A stretch of DNA of 64,000 bases from Aerolutibacter ruishenii (GCF_007830115.1 NZ_VLKP01000001.1:124001-188000), one strand, 5' to 3'; shown: positions 47,157 to 58,627, counted from the stretch's first letter. The notes: a model not told the origin generated them from the sequence alone. Numbers and translations are program-made.

Positions 47157-48413
47157 ATGGCCGTGTCGCGATCCGCAGCCAAGCAGACCCCCGAGGTGCG
47201 CCGCAAGGATGCGCTGCCCGTCTTTGTCTGGGAGGGCAAGGACAAGCGCGGCATCGTCATGAAGGGTGAGCAGGTGGGCAAGAACGCCAACATCATCCGC
47301 GCTGAACTTCGCCGCCAGGGCATTGTTCCCACGGTGGTCAAGCCCAAGCCCAAGCCGCTATTCGGGTCCGCCGGCAAACGGATCACCCAAGGCGAGATCG
47401 CGATTTTCAGCCGTCAGATCGCCACCATGATGAAATCTGGTGTGCCCATCGTTACTTCCCTCGAGATTATGGCGGGGGGGCAGAAGAACCCCAAGATGAA
47501 GGAGATGCTGAACGGAATTCGGGCGGATATTGAAGGGGGCTCGGCTTTCAGCGAGGCATTGGCCAAGTATCCGGTTCAGTTCGACCAGCTCTATCGCAAC
47601 CTTGTCAAAGCTGGCGAGTCTGCAGGTGTACTGGAAACTGTGCTGGACACAGTAGCCAGCTACAAAGAAAACCTCGAGGCCCTAAAGGGCAAGATCAAAA
47701 AGGCGCTGTTCTATCCGGCGACGGTCGTCGCCGTTGCAATTTTGGTGAGTGCGATCCTGCTGATCTTCGTGGTTCCCCAGTTTCAAGCCGTCTTTTCCAG
47801 TTTTGGCGCTGATCTGCCAGCCTTCACAAAATTGATCATCACGGCCAGCGACTTCATGATCGCCTATTGGTGGGCAGTGCTACTGCTTGTAGGTGGCGCG
47901 ATCACAGGGTTAGTCATGTTGAAGAACCGGTCACCCGCGTTTGCAAACTTCATAGACCGAATGATGTTGAAGCTCCCAATCGTGGGCAAGATTCTGCATG
48001 AATCGTCTATCGCACGCTTCGCCCGGACCCTGGCGGTGACGTTCAAAGCAGGCGTACCCTTGGTGGAGGCGCTGGACACCGTAGCAGGTGCCACGGGCAA
48101 CCAAGTGTATGAAAACGCCGTGTACCGAATACGCGACGACGTCGCGGTTGGCTACCAAGTGAATATGGCCATGAAGCAGGTCAACCTGTTCCCCCACATG
48201 GTTGTGCAGATGGTGGCTATTGGCGAGGAAGCAGGTGCCCTCGATACGATGTTGTTCAAGGTCGCCGAATTCTACGAGCAAGAGGTGAACAATGCCGTAG
48301 ATGCCTTGTCAAGCTTGATGGAACCGCTGATTATGATTGTGTTGGGCGTGGTGGTAGGCGGCATGGTCATCGGCATGTACCTCCCCATCTTCAAGCTCGC
48401 CGCCGCGATCTAA
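47157..48413 (+). CDS. pilC: type IV pilus inner-membrane platform protein PilC
   Basis: Inner-membrane platform that couples PilB to pilin assembly. 418 residues with two GspF domains. The first begins near FSRQIATMMKSGVPIVTSLE and is followed by the membrane helix TVVAVAILVSAILLIFVVPQ. The second includes ARFARTLAVTFKAGVPLVEA and GEEAGALDTMLFKVAEFYEQ and ends with the helix LIMIVLGVVVGGMVIGMYLP. Length is typical (about 415). It directly follows pilB and precedes pilD by 21 bp, forming pilBCD. Confidence 0.96.
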   Translation: MAVSRSAAKQTPEVRRKDALPVFVWEGKDKRGIVMKGEQVGKNANIIRAELRRQGIVPTVVKPKPKPLFGSAGKRITQGEIAIFSRQIATMMKSGVPIVTSLEIMAGGQKNPKMKEMLNGIRADIEGGSAFSEALAKYPVQFDQLYRNLVKAGESAGVLETVLDTVASYKENLEALKGKIKKALFYPATVVAVAILVSAILLIFVVPQFQAVFSSFGADLPAFTKLIITASDFMIAYWWAVLLLVGGAITGLVMLKNRSPAFANFIDRMMLKLPIVGKILHESSIARFARTLAVTFKAGVPLVEALDTVAGATGNQVYENAVYRIRDDVAVGYQVNMAMKQVNLFPHMVVQMVAIGEEAGALDTMLFKVAEFYEQEVNNAVDALSSLMEPLIMIVLGVVVGGMVIGMYLPIFKLAAAI

Positions 48414-48434
48414 ACCGCAGGACCGCACCCCGCA

Positions 48435-49298
48435 ATGGCCTTCCTAGACCAGAACCCCGCCATCGGTTTTCCGCTGGCGGCCGGCCTCGGCCTGCTTGTC
48501 GGCAGCTTCCTGAACGTGGTCATCCTGCGGCTGCCTCGCCGCATGGAGTGGCAGTGGAAGCGCGACAGCCGCGAGATCCTCGGCGAGCCCGATACCTACG
48601 ACCCGCCGCCGCCCGGCATCGTGGTGGAACGTTCGCACTGCCCGCACTGCAAGCATCAGCTGAGCTGGTACGAGAACATCCCGGTGGTCAGCTGGCTGGC
48701 GCTGGGCGGCAAGTGCCGCAGCTGCAAGGCCCCCATCTCCGCGCAGTACCCGCTGGTGGAACTACTGACGACGCTGCTGTTCCTGGCGTGCGTGTGGCGC
48801 TTTGGTTTTGGCTGGCAGGGCTTCGGGGCCATGGTGTTCACCGGCTTCCTAATTGCCATGTCGGGCATCGACCTGCGCACCCAACTGCTGCCGGACCAGC
48901 TGACCCTGCCATTGATGTGGCTGGGGCTGATCGCGGCCGCGGATAACCTCTACATGCCCGCCAAGCCTGCACTGCTGGGCGCGGTGGCCGGCTACGTCAG
49001 CCTGTGGAGCGTGTGGTGGGTGTTCAAGCAGCTCACCGGCAAGGAGGGCATGGGCCACGGCGACTTCAAGCTGCTGGCGGCCCTTGGCGCCTGGGTCGGG
49101 CTCAAGGGCATCCTGCCCACCGTCCTGCTCTCGTCGCTGGTGGGCGCGATCATTGGGTCGATCTGGCTCGCGGCCAAGGGCCGCGACCGGGCTACGCCGA
49201 TCCCGTTCGGCCCTTACCTGGCAATTGCCGGGTGGATCACGTTCTTTTGGGGCGAACAGCTGGTGGACGGCTATTTGAAGCTGGCCGGGTTGGCCTGA
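48435..49298 (+). CDS. pilD: prepilin peptidase / N-methyltransferase PilD
   Basis: Cleaves prepilin leaders and methylates the new N-terminal Phe. 287 residues, inner membrane. The N-terminal methyltransferase domain has LLVGSFLNVVILRLPRRMEW and the tetracysteine zinc site CPHC / CRSC (near residues 70-73 and 95-98). The aspartyl protease residues lie in GIDLRTQLLPDQLTLPLMWL and GMGHGDFKLLAALGAWVG (GxGD-type). It also serves type II secretion in relatives. It is the last gene of the pilus block and convergent with coaE, with a 24-bp gap. Confidence 0.96.
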   Translation: MAFLDQNPAIGFPLAAGLGLLVGSFLNVVILRLPRRMEWQWKRDSREILGEPDTYDPPPPGIVVERSHCPHCKHQLSWYENIPVVSWLALGGKCRSCKAPISAQYPLVELLTTLLFLACVWRFGFGWQGFGAMVFTGFLIAMSGIDLRTQLLPDQLTLPLMWLGLIAAADNLYMPAKPALLGAVAGYVSLWSVWWVFKQLTGKEGMGHGDFKLLAALGAWVGLKGILPTVLLSSLVGAIIGSIWLAAKGRDRATPIPFGPYLAIAGWITFFWGEQLVDGYLKLAGLA

Positions 49299-49322
49299 CC
49301 GACCGCCGTCACGGGGGCGATC

Positions 49323-49949
49323 TCAGGCCCCGACGCGCGCTTCCACGGCGAGGCGTCGGTACAGGCGGTCCAGCGCCTCCACATGCGCCTGCAGGGCCGC
49401 CAACGGCCCGTCATTGACGATCACGTCGTCGGCCACGGCCAGCCGCTGCTCCCGGGTTGCCTGCGCGGCAATCATGCGCTGCGCCAGGGCGGCATCACTG
49501 CCGTCGCGGGCCATCAGGCGGGCCTGCTGCACTTCCGCGGGGACATCCACCACCAGAATGCGGTCCAGCCAGGCATAGGCCTCGCGGCCGCCGCCCTCGG
49601 CCAGCAGGGGGATGGCCGCAATGGCATAGGCGCCGGGCGCGGCCTCGCAGGTGGCGCGCAATTGGGCGCGCACGCGGGGGTGGATGATGGCTTCCAGCCG
49701 GCGTCGCGCGGCTTCGTCGCCGAACACGTGCTGGCGCATGGCGGCGCGGTCCAGCGAGCCATCCGGCGCCAGGATGCCTTCGCCGAAGCTGGCGACCACT
49801 TCGGCCAGCCCCGATGAGCCGGGCGCTACGGCGTCGCGGGCGGCAATGTCGGCATCCGCCACGGTCACACCCAGCGCCTCGAACCGGCGGGTGACCTCGC
49901 TCTTGCCTGAGGCAATGCCGCCAGTGACGGCCACGATGTAGTCGCTCAT
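49323..49949 (-). CDS. coaE: dephospho-CoA kinase
   Basis: Last step of coenzyme A synthesis. 208 residues with P-loop VAVTGGIASGKSEVTRRFEA (residues 6-25), VTVADADIAARDAV and the lid segment QQARLMARDGSDAALAQRMI. Length is typical. Often found beside pilD in Xanthomonads and Pseudomonads. Its ATG overlaps the stop of an upstream ParE-type toxin gene (ATGA), placing this essential gene in the toxin-antitoxin transcript. Confidence 0.96.
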   Translation of the reverse strand: MSDYIVAVTGGIASGKSEVTRRFEALGVTVADADIAARDAVAPGSSGLAEVVASFGEGILAPDGSLDRAAMRQHVFGDEAARRRLEAIIHPRVRAQLRATCEAAPGAYAIAAIPLLAEGGGREAYAWLDRILVVDVPAEVQQARLMARDGSDAALAQRMIAAQATREQRLAVADDVIVNDGPLAALQAHVEALDRLYRRLAVEARVGA

Positions 49950-50254
49950 TCGCTGCCCCCACGCAGGCCCGTCACAAGGCGCTCGGTGCGCACGACGTGC
50001 AGGATGTACACGGTGCCGGCCATCAAATCGTGACGGTACAGGATGCGGCACGGCGGTTCGACCAGTTGCCGGTACCGCCCGTCTGGCAACTCTGGAACGC
50101 CGGGACCGCTCTCGGGATGACGGCCCAGTTGCTCGACGCGCTGCAACACGCGCTGCACAAGCACCGCCGCGGCGAACGGGCTTTCAATCGCGATGTAGTC
50201 GGCAATCGCATCCAGATCGGTTACGGCCGGTTCCGTCCAGACTATTTCAGCCAT
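49946..50254 (-). CDS. RelE/ParE-family toxin
   Basis: A 102-residue toxin starting MAEIVWTEPAVTDLDAIADY, with the ParE signature WTxxAxxDLxxIxxYI, RVEQLGRHPESGPGVPELPD and RYRQLVEPPCRILYRHD and ending with a strand, YILHVVRTERLV. ParE toxins inhibit gyrase while RelE relatives cleave mRNA; the activity cannot be told apart here. It overlaps the antitoxin gene by 13 bp and coaE by 4 bp. Confidence 0.9.
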   Translation of the reverse strand: MAEIVWTEPAVTDLDAIADYIAIESPFAAAVLVQRVLQRVEQLGRHPESGPGVPELPDGRYRQLVEPPCRILYRHDLMAGTVYILHVVRTERLVTGLRGGSE

Positions 50255-50499
50255 CGTGCCAGGCGATCCTTCGCGTCGGCGTGGGTCAGGGTGCGTCCGT
50301 CCTGGACGGCTTGTTCGCCGCGGGCGATCCCTTCGAGAATCTGGACCCGGCGCTGCATGGACTCGAACGTGTCCACATCGACGAGGTAGGCGCTGGGCAG
50401 GCCATGTTGGGTGATCAGAATCGGCTCGCGATCCTTGGTCAGGCCCGCAATCAGCTCCGTGGCTTGGCGCTTGAGCGTGGTGACGAGTTCGATGCGCAT
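50242..50499 (-). CDS. Phd/YefM-family antitoxin
   Basis: An 85-residue antitoxin beginning MRIELVTTLKRQATELIAGL, with EPILITQHGLPSAYLVDVDT, the conserved Phd/YefM DNA-binding and dimer region, and a C-terminal toxin-binding helix (DRLARWLK). ATG 50499 matches the family start; an upstream in-frame ATG lies inside the operator-like inverted repeat. Antitoxin precedes toxin, the usual order. Confidence 0.9.
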   Translation of the reverse strand: MRIELVTTLKRQATELIAGLTKDREPILITQHGLPSAYLVDVDTFESMQRRVQILEGIARGEQAVQDGRTLTHADAKDRLARWLK

Positions 50500-50502
50500 A
50501 AA

Positions 50503-50540
50503 AGTGACACTAAAGTATCCCTTGCTGGAATTCAAGGGAT
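50503..50540 (-). promoter_or_regulatory. operator-like inverted repeats upstream of Phd/ParE module
   Basis: ATCCCTTG (50517-50524) and CAAGGGAT (50533-50540) form an 8-bp inverted repeat with an 8-bp spacer. AGTGACACT, a 9-bp dyad, lies at 50503-50511 beside the antitoxin ATG. No T-run follows the larger repeat on the minus strand, so an operator for antitoxin/complex binding fits better than a terminator. Confidence 0.5.
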
Positions 50541-50544
50541 GGAC

Positions 50545-51597
50545 TCAGCCCCACCACGCACGGATGGCGGCGATGCCCTGTGCGCCGTGACGGCGCGCCT
50601 CCGGCAGATCGGCGGCGCCAAGGCCGCCGATGGCGTAGATGGGCAGCGAGACCGCCTCGCGCAGGCGGGCGAAGGCGTCCCAGCCGATGCCGGGTTCGCC
50701 GGGGTGGCTGGGGGTGGGCTTGAGTGTGCCGAGCACGGCGAAATCGCAGCCCAGGTCCTGGGCGCGGCGCAGGTCTTCAAGCGTGTGGCACGAGGCGCCG
50801 ACGGGCACGCCGTCGGGCATGGGTCGGCGCGCGGGCTCGACCAGTTGCGCCGCACGCAGGTGCAGGCCCACGCTCAGCTGGGCCGCCAAGGTGGCGTCGC
50901 CGTTGACCAACACCTCGGCGCGCGCGGCGCGGCAGCGTTCCGCGGCTACGGCTGCCAGCAGGGGCCAACGGGCGGGGTCGTGGCCATGGGCACGCAATTG
51001 CACGCGGCGGATGCCACTGGCGAGCGCGCGGTCCAACGCCTGCAGCCATCGCTGCTCCGCAGGCGACAGCGGCTGCGGATCGCGACGCAGGCGTTGCCCG
51101 ATCTGGCCGAGGTTGCCCACCACCCGGTCCACCGCCGACAGGACGCCCGTCGCACCGGGCTCCGGCGTGACCAGGTAGCGGTCCGGCTGTCCCAGTGCAG
51201 CCACCACCGGAACATCCGCGGGGGGCATCTCGTAGGCGGCCAGCTTGTGCGGGGGCACCCACACCAGCGCCTGGCCCTCGCGGCCGCGCGCCGTGCCGCT
51301 GAACGCGCGCACTTCGCGCACGTCCAGGCTCAAGTGCTTGTCGGGGTACTGCTGGGGAACGGTGATGACGTGATCGCCGATCTCCGCTTCGATGCCCAGC
51401 TCCTCACGCAGCTCACGCACGAGCGCGCCTTCGGGCGACTCGCCGGGCTCGCGTTTGCCGCCGGGGAATTCCCAGCGGCCGGCCAGGTCCCGGCCCTCGG
51501 TACGACGGGCCAGCAGGATGCGGCCGCGGGCGTCGCGGATGACGCCCGCTACAACCTCGATCGACCGCCGCGCCGGCTCAGCCACCGGCGCGGACAT
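50545..51597 (-). CDS. Nudix hydrolase fused to thiamine-phosphate-synthase-like domain
   Basis: A 350-residue two-domain protein. Residues 12-145 are a MutT-type Nudix hydrolase with the box [23 protein letters not shown] starting near residue 44, and FPGGK just before it; such enzymes clear 8-oxo-dGTP. Residues 165-350 resemble ThiE/Ten[41 protein letters not shown] and [20 protein letters not shown], ending in an [20 protein letters not shown] phosphate-binding loop. This MutT-ThiE fusion is known in gammaproteobacteria, where the second domain is not proven to make thiamine phosphate. It lies 14 bp downstream of secA, as mutT often does. Confidence 0.9.
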   Translation of the reverse strand: MSAPVAEPARRSIEVVAGVIRDARGRILLARRTEGRDLAGRWEFPGGKREPGESPEGALVRELREELGIEAEIGDHVITVPQQYPDKHLSLDVREVRAFSGTARGREGQALVWVPPHKLAAYEMPPADVPVVAALGQPDRYLVTPEPGATGVLSAVDRVVGNLGQIGQRLRRDPQPLSPAEQRWLQALDRALASGIRRVQLRAHGHDPARWPLLAAVAAERCRAARAEVLVNGDATLAAQLSVGLHLRAAQLVEPARRPMPDGVPVGASCHTLEDLRRAQDLGCDFAVLGTLKPTPSHPGEPGIGWDAFARLREAVSLPIYAIGGLGAADLPEARRHGAQGIAAIRAWWG

Positions 51598-51611
51598 CGC
51601 GGACGCCTCGG

Positions 51612-54320
<2,709 letters not shown>

Positions 54321-54339
54321 GGACGGTTCCGAAGCGGAA

Positions 54340-54366
54340 ATGAAAACAGGGCGCTGGGCGCCCTGT
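54340..54366 (-). terminator. intrinsic terminator between M23 peptidase gene and secA
   Basis: ACAGGGCGC / GCGCCCTGT is a perfect 9-bp stem with a 3-nt loop; on the minus strand it is followed by TTTTCATTT. It would end the M23 transcript 65 bp past its stop, or act as an attenuator ahead of secA, whose ATG lies only 20 bp beyond. Confidence 0.7.
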
Positions 54367-54430
54367 CTTGGCGGTCGTTCATTCTAGCGTGGTGGCGGGT
54401 CAACGCGCTTTCAAGCGCTCGCCACCGGCC

Positions 54431-55354
54431 TCAGCCGCGGACTTTCACCTGCAGCGGCGACTGCTGGCTCAGGAACTTGCGCGGGTTGACCACGGCGCCG
54501 TTCTGCCACACTTCGAAATGCACGTGGGCGCCGGTGGAGCGGCCCGACGAGCCGGCCTTGGCGATCTCGGTGCCGGCACGGACCAGTTCGCCCACCCGGC
54601 GGGTCAGGCGTGAATTGTGCGCATAGCGGGTGACAAAACCGTTGCCGTGGTCCACCTCGACGGTGTGGCCGTAGCCGGAGCGGTCGCCGGAAAAGCTGAC
54701 CACGCCGTCGGCGGCGGCCAGCACCGGGTCGCCCACGTTGGCCTCGAAATCGATGCCCTTGTGGAACTGGCGGCCGCCCTTGATCGGGTCGGCGCGGGTA
54801 CCAAACGAGGAGGTGATGTACTTGCCCTGGATCGGCTCGCGGCCGGGCACGGCGTTCATCGCCAGCTGGGTGTTGAACAGCAGCGACTCCAGCACGGACA
54901 ACTGGTCGCCGGAGGCGGCGAACTTGCGCTTGAGATCGTCCATGCCGTCGACCAGTTCGCCCACCGGCATGTCCTCGACGGCATCGCCGCCGCCCACGCC
55001 GACCGGCTGGTCAAAGTCGAACTCGCCGTCCTGCAGCTGCCCCATGCGGGTCAGGCGCTCGCCCAGGGCGTTGAGGCGGTTGGCCTCGGCCTGCAGCTCG
55101 CCCAGGCGGGCGGCCAATGCGTTGACCTCGCGCTGGGCCTCGCGGCGGATCTTGTTGGTTTCGGCCTGTTGCTGCTGCACGTCGGCGCGCAGGGCGGCGG
55201 TGACCGCCAGGCTGGTGCCGCCGCCGAGGACGGCACCGGCGCCCAGCAGGACTGCGATGGCCAGCAACGGCCGGCGCGCGCCCTTGTGGGCCAGTTGGTG
55301 CACGAAGCGCAGGAACGGCCCGTGCGATTTGTTTAGGATGGTGTGATAGGTCAT
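54431..55354 (-). CDS. M23 family metallopeptidase with membrane anchor and coiled coil
   Basis: A 307-residue cell-wall endopeptidase-like protein. One membrane helix (about 29-52, PLLAIAVLLGAGAVLGGGTS), then a periplasmic coiled coil (QQQQAETNKIRREAQREVNA, to about residue 100). The LytM/M23 domain occupies 185-300 with zinc ligands in RQFHKGIDFEANVG (HxxxD) and GAHVHFEVWQ (HxH); these look intact, so it may be catalytic. M23 genes are often found between lpxC and secA. ATG 55354 is only 7 bp from the divergent dciA start. Confidence 0.9.
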   Translation of the reverse strand: MTYHTILNKSHGPFLRFVHQLAHKGARRPLLAIAVLLGAGAVLGGGTSLAVTAALRADVQQQQAETNKIRREAQREVNALAARLGELQAEANRLNALGERLTRMGQLQDGEFDFDQPVGVGGGDAVEDMPVGELVDGMDDLKRKFAASGDQLSVLESLLFNTQLAMNAVPGREPIQGKYITSSFGTRADPIKGGRQFHKGIDFEANVGDPVLAAADGVVSFSGDRSGYGHTVEVDHGNGFVTRYAHNSRLTRRVGELVRAGTEIAKAGSSGRSTGAHVHFEVWQNGAVVNPRKFLSQQSPLQVKVRG

Positions 55355-55361
55355 ATGTCCG

Positions 55362-55793
55362 ATGTCTGATTCCCGATCCCCGCCCTCCCCGCCTTCGCCC
55401 CAGGACGCACTTGACGTGCTCATGGCGGCGCCGGCCGGAAACACGTTGCGTCGCGCCTTGTGGCTCGACAGCGTGGACCGTCGGTTACGTCCCCATCTGC
55501 CCCCTTCATTGGCGGCGCATGCGCGCCTGGCCAACCTTGAACGCGGCAGACTCGTGTTTGTCGTCGATGCCCCGGTGTGGCACGCCAAGCTGCGGCTTGC
55601 GGCTCCGGTGATCCTCGACGCGGCCCGATCCATCGGACTCGACGTGGCCGAAGTCGTCGTCAAGACAACTCCCCCCGTTGCACCGCCTGGGCAGACAACG
55701 CGGAAGGCCATCCCCATGTCCGCGGCTGCACTGAAAGACCTGCAGGCGGCATTGGCGTCACTCAAGAACCCTGACCCCACAGGGTCTGACTGA
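55362..55793 (+). CDS. dciA: DciA-like protein (DUF721), putative replicative helicase loader
   Basis: A 143-residue DUF721 protein. The core domain (about 35-105) has LWLDSVDRRLRPHLPPSLAA, HARLANLERGRLVFVVDAPV and WHAKLRLAAPVILDAARSIG, a KH-like nucleic-acid-binding fold. The tail is Pro/Thr/Lys-rich and probably disordered. DciA replaces DnaC as DnaB loader in many bacteria, Xanthomonadales included, and lies near secA/lpxC in several. No other replication gene is nearby. Confidence 0.75.
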   Translation: MSDSRSPPSPPSPQDALDVLMAAPAGNTLRRALWLDSVDRRLRPHLPPSLAAHARLANLERGRLVFVVDAPVWHAKLRLAAPVILDAARSIGLDVAEVVVKTTPPVAPPGQTTRKAIPMSAAALKDLQAALASLKNPDPTGSD

Positions 55794-56106
55794 CGCCGAC
55801 CGGGGCCGGATGGCGTGGCGCGCAACCTGCGTGCCGGCCGTCCTTTTCCGGGAGGACGGGGCATCCTAACGGCCGCCACTTCCCTTTTTGTTAAGTCGCC
55901 GGAAGCGTTTCGGTAATATATCGTTAAAATTACGTTAATACGTCACGCGACATTCACGTCCGTGACCGGTTCGGCAGTTGGAATGCGTAGGCCGGCGCGG
56001 AATGGCCGGGGGGCCGAAAACGTGCGGCCCGGTCGGACCGGACCGGACCGGACCAAACTGGCCCCCGGGCCCGGCCTTCACGCCAGGGCCGATCCGCCTG
56101 CGGCCG
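55794..56106. other. intergenic region between convergent dciA and lpxC
   Basis: A 313-bp gap. A weak hairpin (CCGTCCT / AGGACGG, 55838-55859) without a T-run may end dciA. An AT-rich patch at 55914-55942 carries two CGTTAA direct repeats exactly 11 bp apart (55922 and 55933). Four CGGAC tandem copies follow at 56034-56053. No gene is supported. Confidence 0.6.
56034..56053. repeat. four tandem CGGAC units
   Basis: A 5-bp unit repeated four times in the non-coding gap downstream of lpxC. The unit is not a multiple of three, which agrees with its non-coding position. Confidence 0.8.
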
Positions 56107-57015
56107 TCAGACCGGGACGGGAATGCCGTAGGTGACGGGCGCGTGGGCCTCGTCGGCGAAGGTCACTTCTTCCCAGGCCGACTGCTCGGCCAGCAGGGCG
56201 CGGACCAGCTTGTTGTTGAGGGCGTGGCCCGACTTGTAGCCCTCGTAGGCGCCGATGATCGGGTGACCGGCCAGGTACAGGTCGCCCACCGCGTCCAGGA
56301 TCTTGTGGCGCACGAACTCGTCGGCGTAGCGCAGACCGTCGTCGTTGAGCACGCGGAACTCGTCCAGGACGATGGCGTTGTCCATCGAGCCGCCCAGGCC
56401 CAGGTTGCGCTCGCGCATGTACTCCAGGTCGCGCATGAAGCCGAAGGTGCGGGCGCGGCTCACTTCCTTCACGTACGAGGCGGTGGAGAACTCGATCTCG
56501 GCGCGCGATTGCGAAGCCGGGATGGCCGGGTGGTCGAACCGCACCGTGAAGCCGATGCGGAAGCCGTCATGCGGCTCGAAGCGGGCGATCTTGTCGCCGT
56601 CGCGCACTTCCACCGGGCGGGTGATGCGGATGAAGCGCTTGGGCGCGTCCTGCTCGGTGATGCCGGCGGACTGCAGCAGGAACACGAACGGGCCTGCGGA
56701 GCCGTCCATGATCGGCACTTCCGGCGCGGACAGGTCGATGTAGGCATTGTCGATGCCCAGGCCGGCCATGGCCGACAGCAGATGTTCCACGGTCTGGATC
56801 TTGGCCGGGCCGCGGCTCAGCCCCGTACACAGGGTGGTTTCGGTGACCAGGTCGGCGCGTGCGGGGATCTCCACCACCGGCTCAAGGTCAACGCGACGGA
56901 ACACGAGCCCGGTGTCCACGGCGGCCGGACGCAGGGTGAGGAAAACCTTTTCACCGCTGTGCAGGCCCACGCCGGTGGCGCGGATCACGTTCTTGAGGGT
57001 GCGTTGACGGGGCAT
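56107..57015 (-). CDS. lpxC: UDP-3-O-acyl-N-acetylglucosamine deacetylase
   Basis: First committed step of lipid A synthesis; zinc-dependent and cytoplasmic. 302 residues beginning [20 protein letters not shown]. Zinc ligands are the His of [14 protein letters not shown] (about 79) and the His and Asp of [15 protein letters not shown] (about 238 and 242). The hydrophobic-tunnel region includes [15 protein letters not shown], and a catalytic His lies in [13 protein letters not shown]. It lies downstream of ftsZ across a 340-bp gap, the normal end of the dcw cluster. Confidence 0.97.
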   Translation of the reverse strand: MPRQRTLKNVIRATGVGLHSGEKVFLTLRPAAVDTGLVFRRVDLEPVVEIPARADLVTETTLCTGLSRGPAKIQTVEHLLSAMAGLGIDNAYIDLSAPEVPIMDGSAGPFVFLLQSAGITEQDAPKRFIRITRPVEVRDGDKIARFEPHDGFRIGFTVRFDHPAIPASQSRAEIEFSTASYVKEVSRARTFGFMRDLEYMRERNLGLGGSMDNAIVLDEFRVLNDDGLRYADEFVRHKILDAVGDLYLAGHPIIGAYEGYKSGHALNNKLVRALLAEQSAWEEVTFADEAHAPVTYGIPVPV

Positions 57016-57355
57016 AGGCGGGGGAGGCCTTGGGTCTGGTTGCGTTGGCCGGCTGGGGCGGATGAGAACCAATCCCACGTTCAGTCGCGGAAGGTTAGCA
57101 CGGCCGAACCTGAATCCCGGCGAAAACCGGGGACACAGCGTCCCGCCATTGTCATCGTTGCCGGCAAGACTGGCCGGTCGGCGCCGCATTGGCTGCAGCA
57201 CGCCGACCGGCCCAATCCCCTGCCCGGAAGGGCTGGGGCAAAGTGTTCCACGCCCGGACAACGCCCTGCGGCATCGCCGGGTACATGGACAGGACACGGC
57301 CCCGCGGAGGGGACCGCCGGACGCCGCTGGCGACGGCGCCCGGGTGCCGCGCCGG
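57016..57355. other. intergenic region between ftsZ and lpxC
   Basis: A 340-bp non-coding stretch. It contains a perfect 12-bp inverted repeat at 57172-57212 and presumably the lpxC promoter in its left third, although no convincing -35/-10 pair was found. Frames across it lack starts and have Arg/Pro-rich non-coding composition. Confidence 0.65.
57172..57212. repeat. perfect 12-bp inverted repeat in ftsZ-lpxC gap
   Basis: GGCCGGTCGGCG (57172-57183) and CGCCGACCGGCC (57201-57212) pair without mismatch around a 17-nt loop containing CTGCAG. On the minus strand no T-tract follows, so it is not a standard terminator; it could stabilise the ftsZ 3' end or control readthrough into lpxC. Confidence 0.7.
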
Positions 57356-58627
57356 TCAGTCCGCCTGGCGGCGGAGGAAGGCCGGGATGTCGAGGTAGCT
57401 GTCGAAGTCGGCGGCACCGGTGGACGAGGCCGGCTCGGCGGCCGGACGCGCCGCGTTGCTGCGCAGGCTGCCACCGAAGCTGGGGATGGCCGGGCCGGCC
57501 GGGTTGAACGAGGCACCGGGGGCGAAGGCGTCGGTGACGTCATCGATCGGCAGGCCTGTGGTGCCGTCCAGGCGGGCGGTGTTGCGCACCAGTTCGACCT
57601 GCGGGCGGCGGTGGGTCTGGAAGCCGTTGTCGCGGCCGGTGTCGCGCACGGACTGGCGGGCGGTGGCGCGGTTCAGGCCGGTGGCGACCACGGTCACCTT
57701 GACCTCGTCCTGCATGTCCGGGTCGAGCACGGTGCCGATGACCACGGTGGCGTCCTCGGAGGCGAAGCCTTCGATGGTGCGGCCCACTTCGTCGAACTCG
57801 GCCATGGTGAAGTCCGGGCCGGCGGTGATGTTGACCAGGATGCCGTTGGCGCCGGCCAGGTTGACGTCGTCCAGCAGCGGGTTCTGGATGGCGGACTCGG
57901 CGGCGGCCTGCGCGCGGTCGTCGCCGCGGGCGCTGCCGGTGCCCATCATGGCCAGGCCCATCTCGCTCATCACGGTACGCACGTCGGCGAAGTCGACGTT
58001 GATCAGGCCCGGGCGCACGATCAGGTCGGCGATGCCCTGCACGGCGCCCAGCAGCACGTCGTTGGCGGCGCGGAACGCCTGGATCATGGTGGCGTTGCGG
58101 CCAAGGACGGTGATCAGCTTTTCATTGGGGATGGTGATCAGCGAGTCGCAGTGGTGGCTCAGTTCCTCGATGCCCTTGAGCGCGACCTGCATGCGGCGGC
58201 GGCCTTCGAACGGGAACGGCTTGGTGACCACGGCCACGGTCAGGATGCCCATCTCCTTGGCCAGCTGCGCCACCACCGGCGCGGCGCCGGTGCCGGTGCC
58301 GCCGCCCATGCCGGCGGTGATGAACACCATGTCGGCGCCCTGCAGCGCGTCCATCAGGCGCTCGCGGTCTTCCAGCGCGGCCTGGCGGCCGACTTCGGGG
58401 TTGGCGCCCGCGCCCAGGCCCTTGGTGACGTTGCTGCCCAGCTGCAGCTGCAGCTTGGCGCCGCAGTTCTTGATCGCCTGCGAATCGGTGTTGGCGGTGA
58501 TGAACTCCACGCCGTCGACGTTGCCATTGACCATGTGCGCGACCGCGTTGCCGCCGCCGCCGCCCACGCCCACGACCTTGATCACCGCATTCGGGGCCAT
58601 CTGTTCAACCAGTTCAAAGTGCGCCAT
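57356..58627 (-). CDS. ftsZ: cell division GTPase FtsZ
   Basis: Tubulin-like GTPase that forms the Z ring. 423 residues. The GTP-binding domain has [20 protein letters not shown], the tubulin signature [20 protein letters not shown] and [21 protein letters not shown] variable linker (about 325-405) precedes the conserved C-terminal peptide [13 protein letters not shown], which binds FtsA/ZipA. It is somewhat longer than E. coli FtsZ (383) because of the linker. ATG 58627 follows GAGGACACGG. Confidence 0.98.
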   Translation of the reverse strand: MAHFELVEQMAPNAVIKVVGVGGGGGNAVAHMVNGNVDGVEFITANTDSQAIKNCGAKLQLQLGSNVTKGLGAGANPEVGRQAALEDRERLMDALQGADMVFITAGMGGGTGTGAAPVVAQLAKEMGILTVAVVTKPFPFEGRRRMQVALKGIEELSHHCDSLITIPNEKLITVLGRNATMIQAFRAANDVLLGAVQGIADLIVRPGLINVDFADVRTVMSEMGLAMMGTGSARGDDRAQAAAESAIQNPLLDDVNLAGANGILVNITAGPDFTMAEFDEVGRTIEGFASEDATVVIGTVLDPDMQDEVKVTVVATGLNRATARQSVRDTGRDNGFQTHRRPQVELVRNTARLDGTTGLPIDDVTDAFAPGASFNPAGPAIPSFGGSLRSNAARPAAEPASSTGAADFDSYLDIPAFLRRQAD

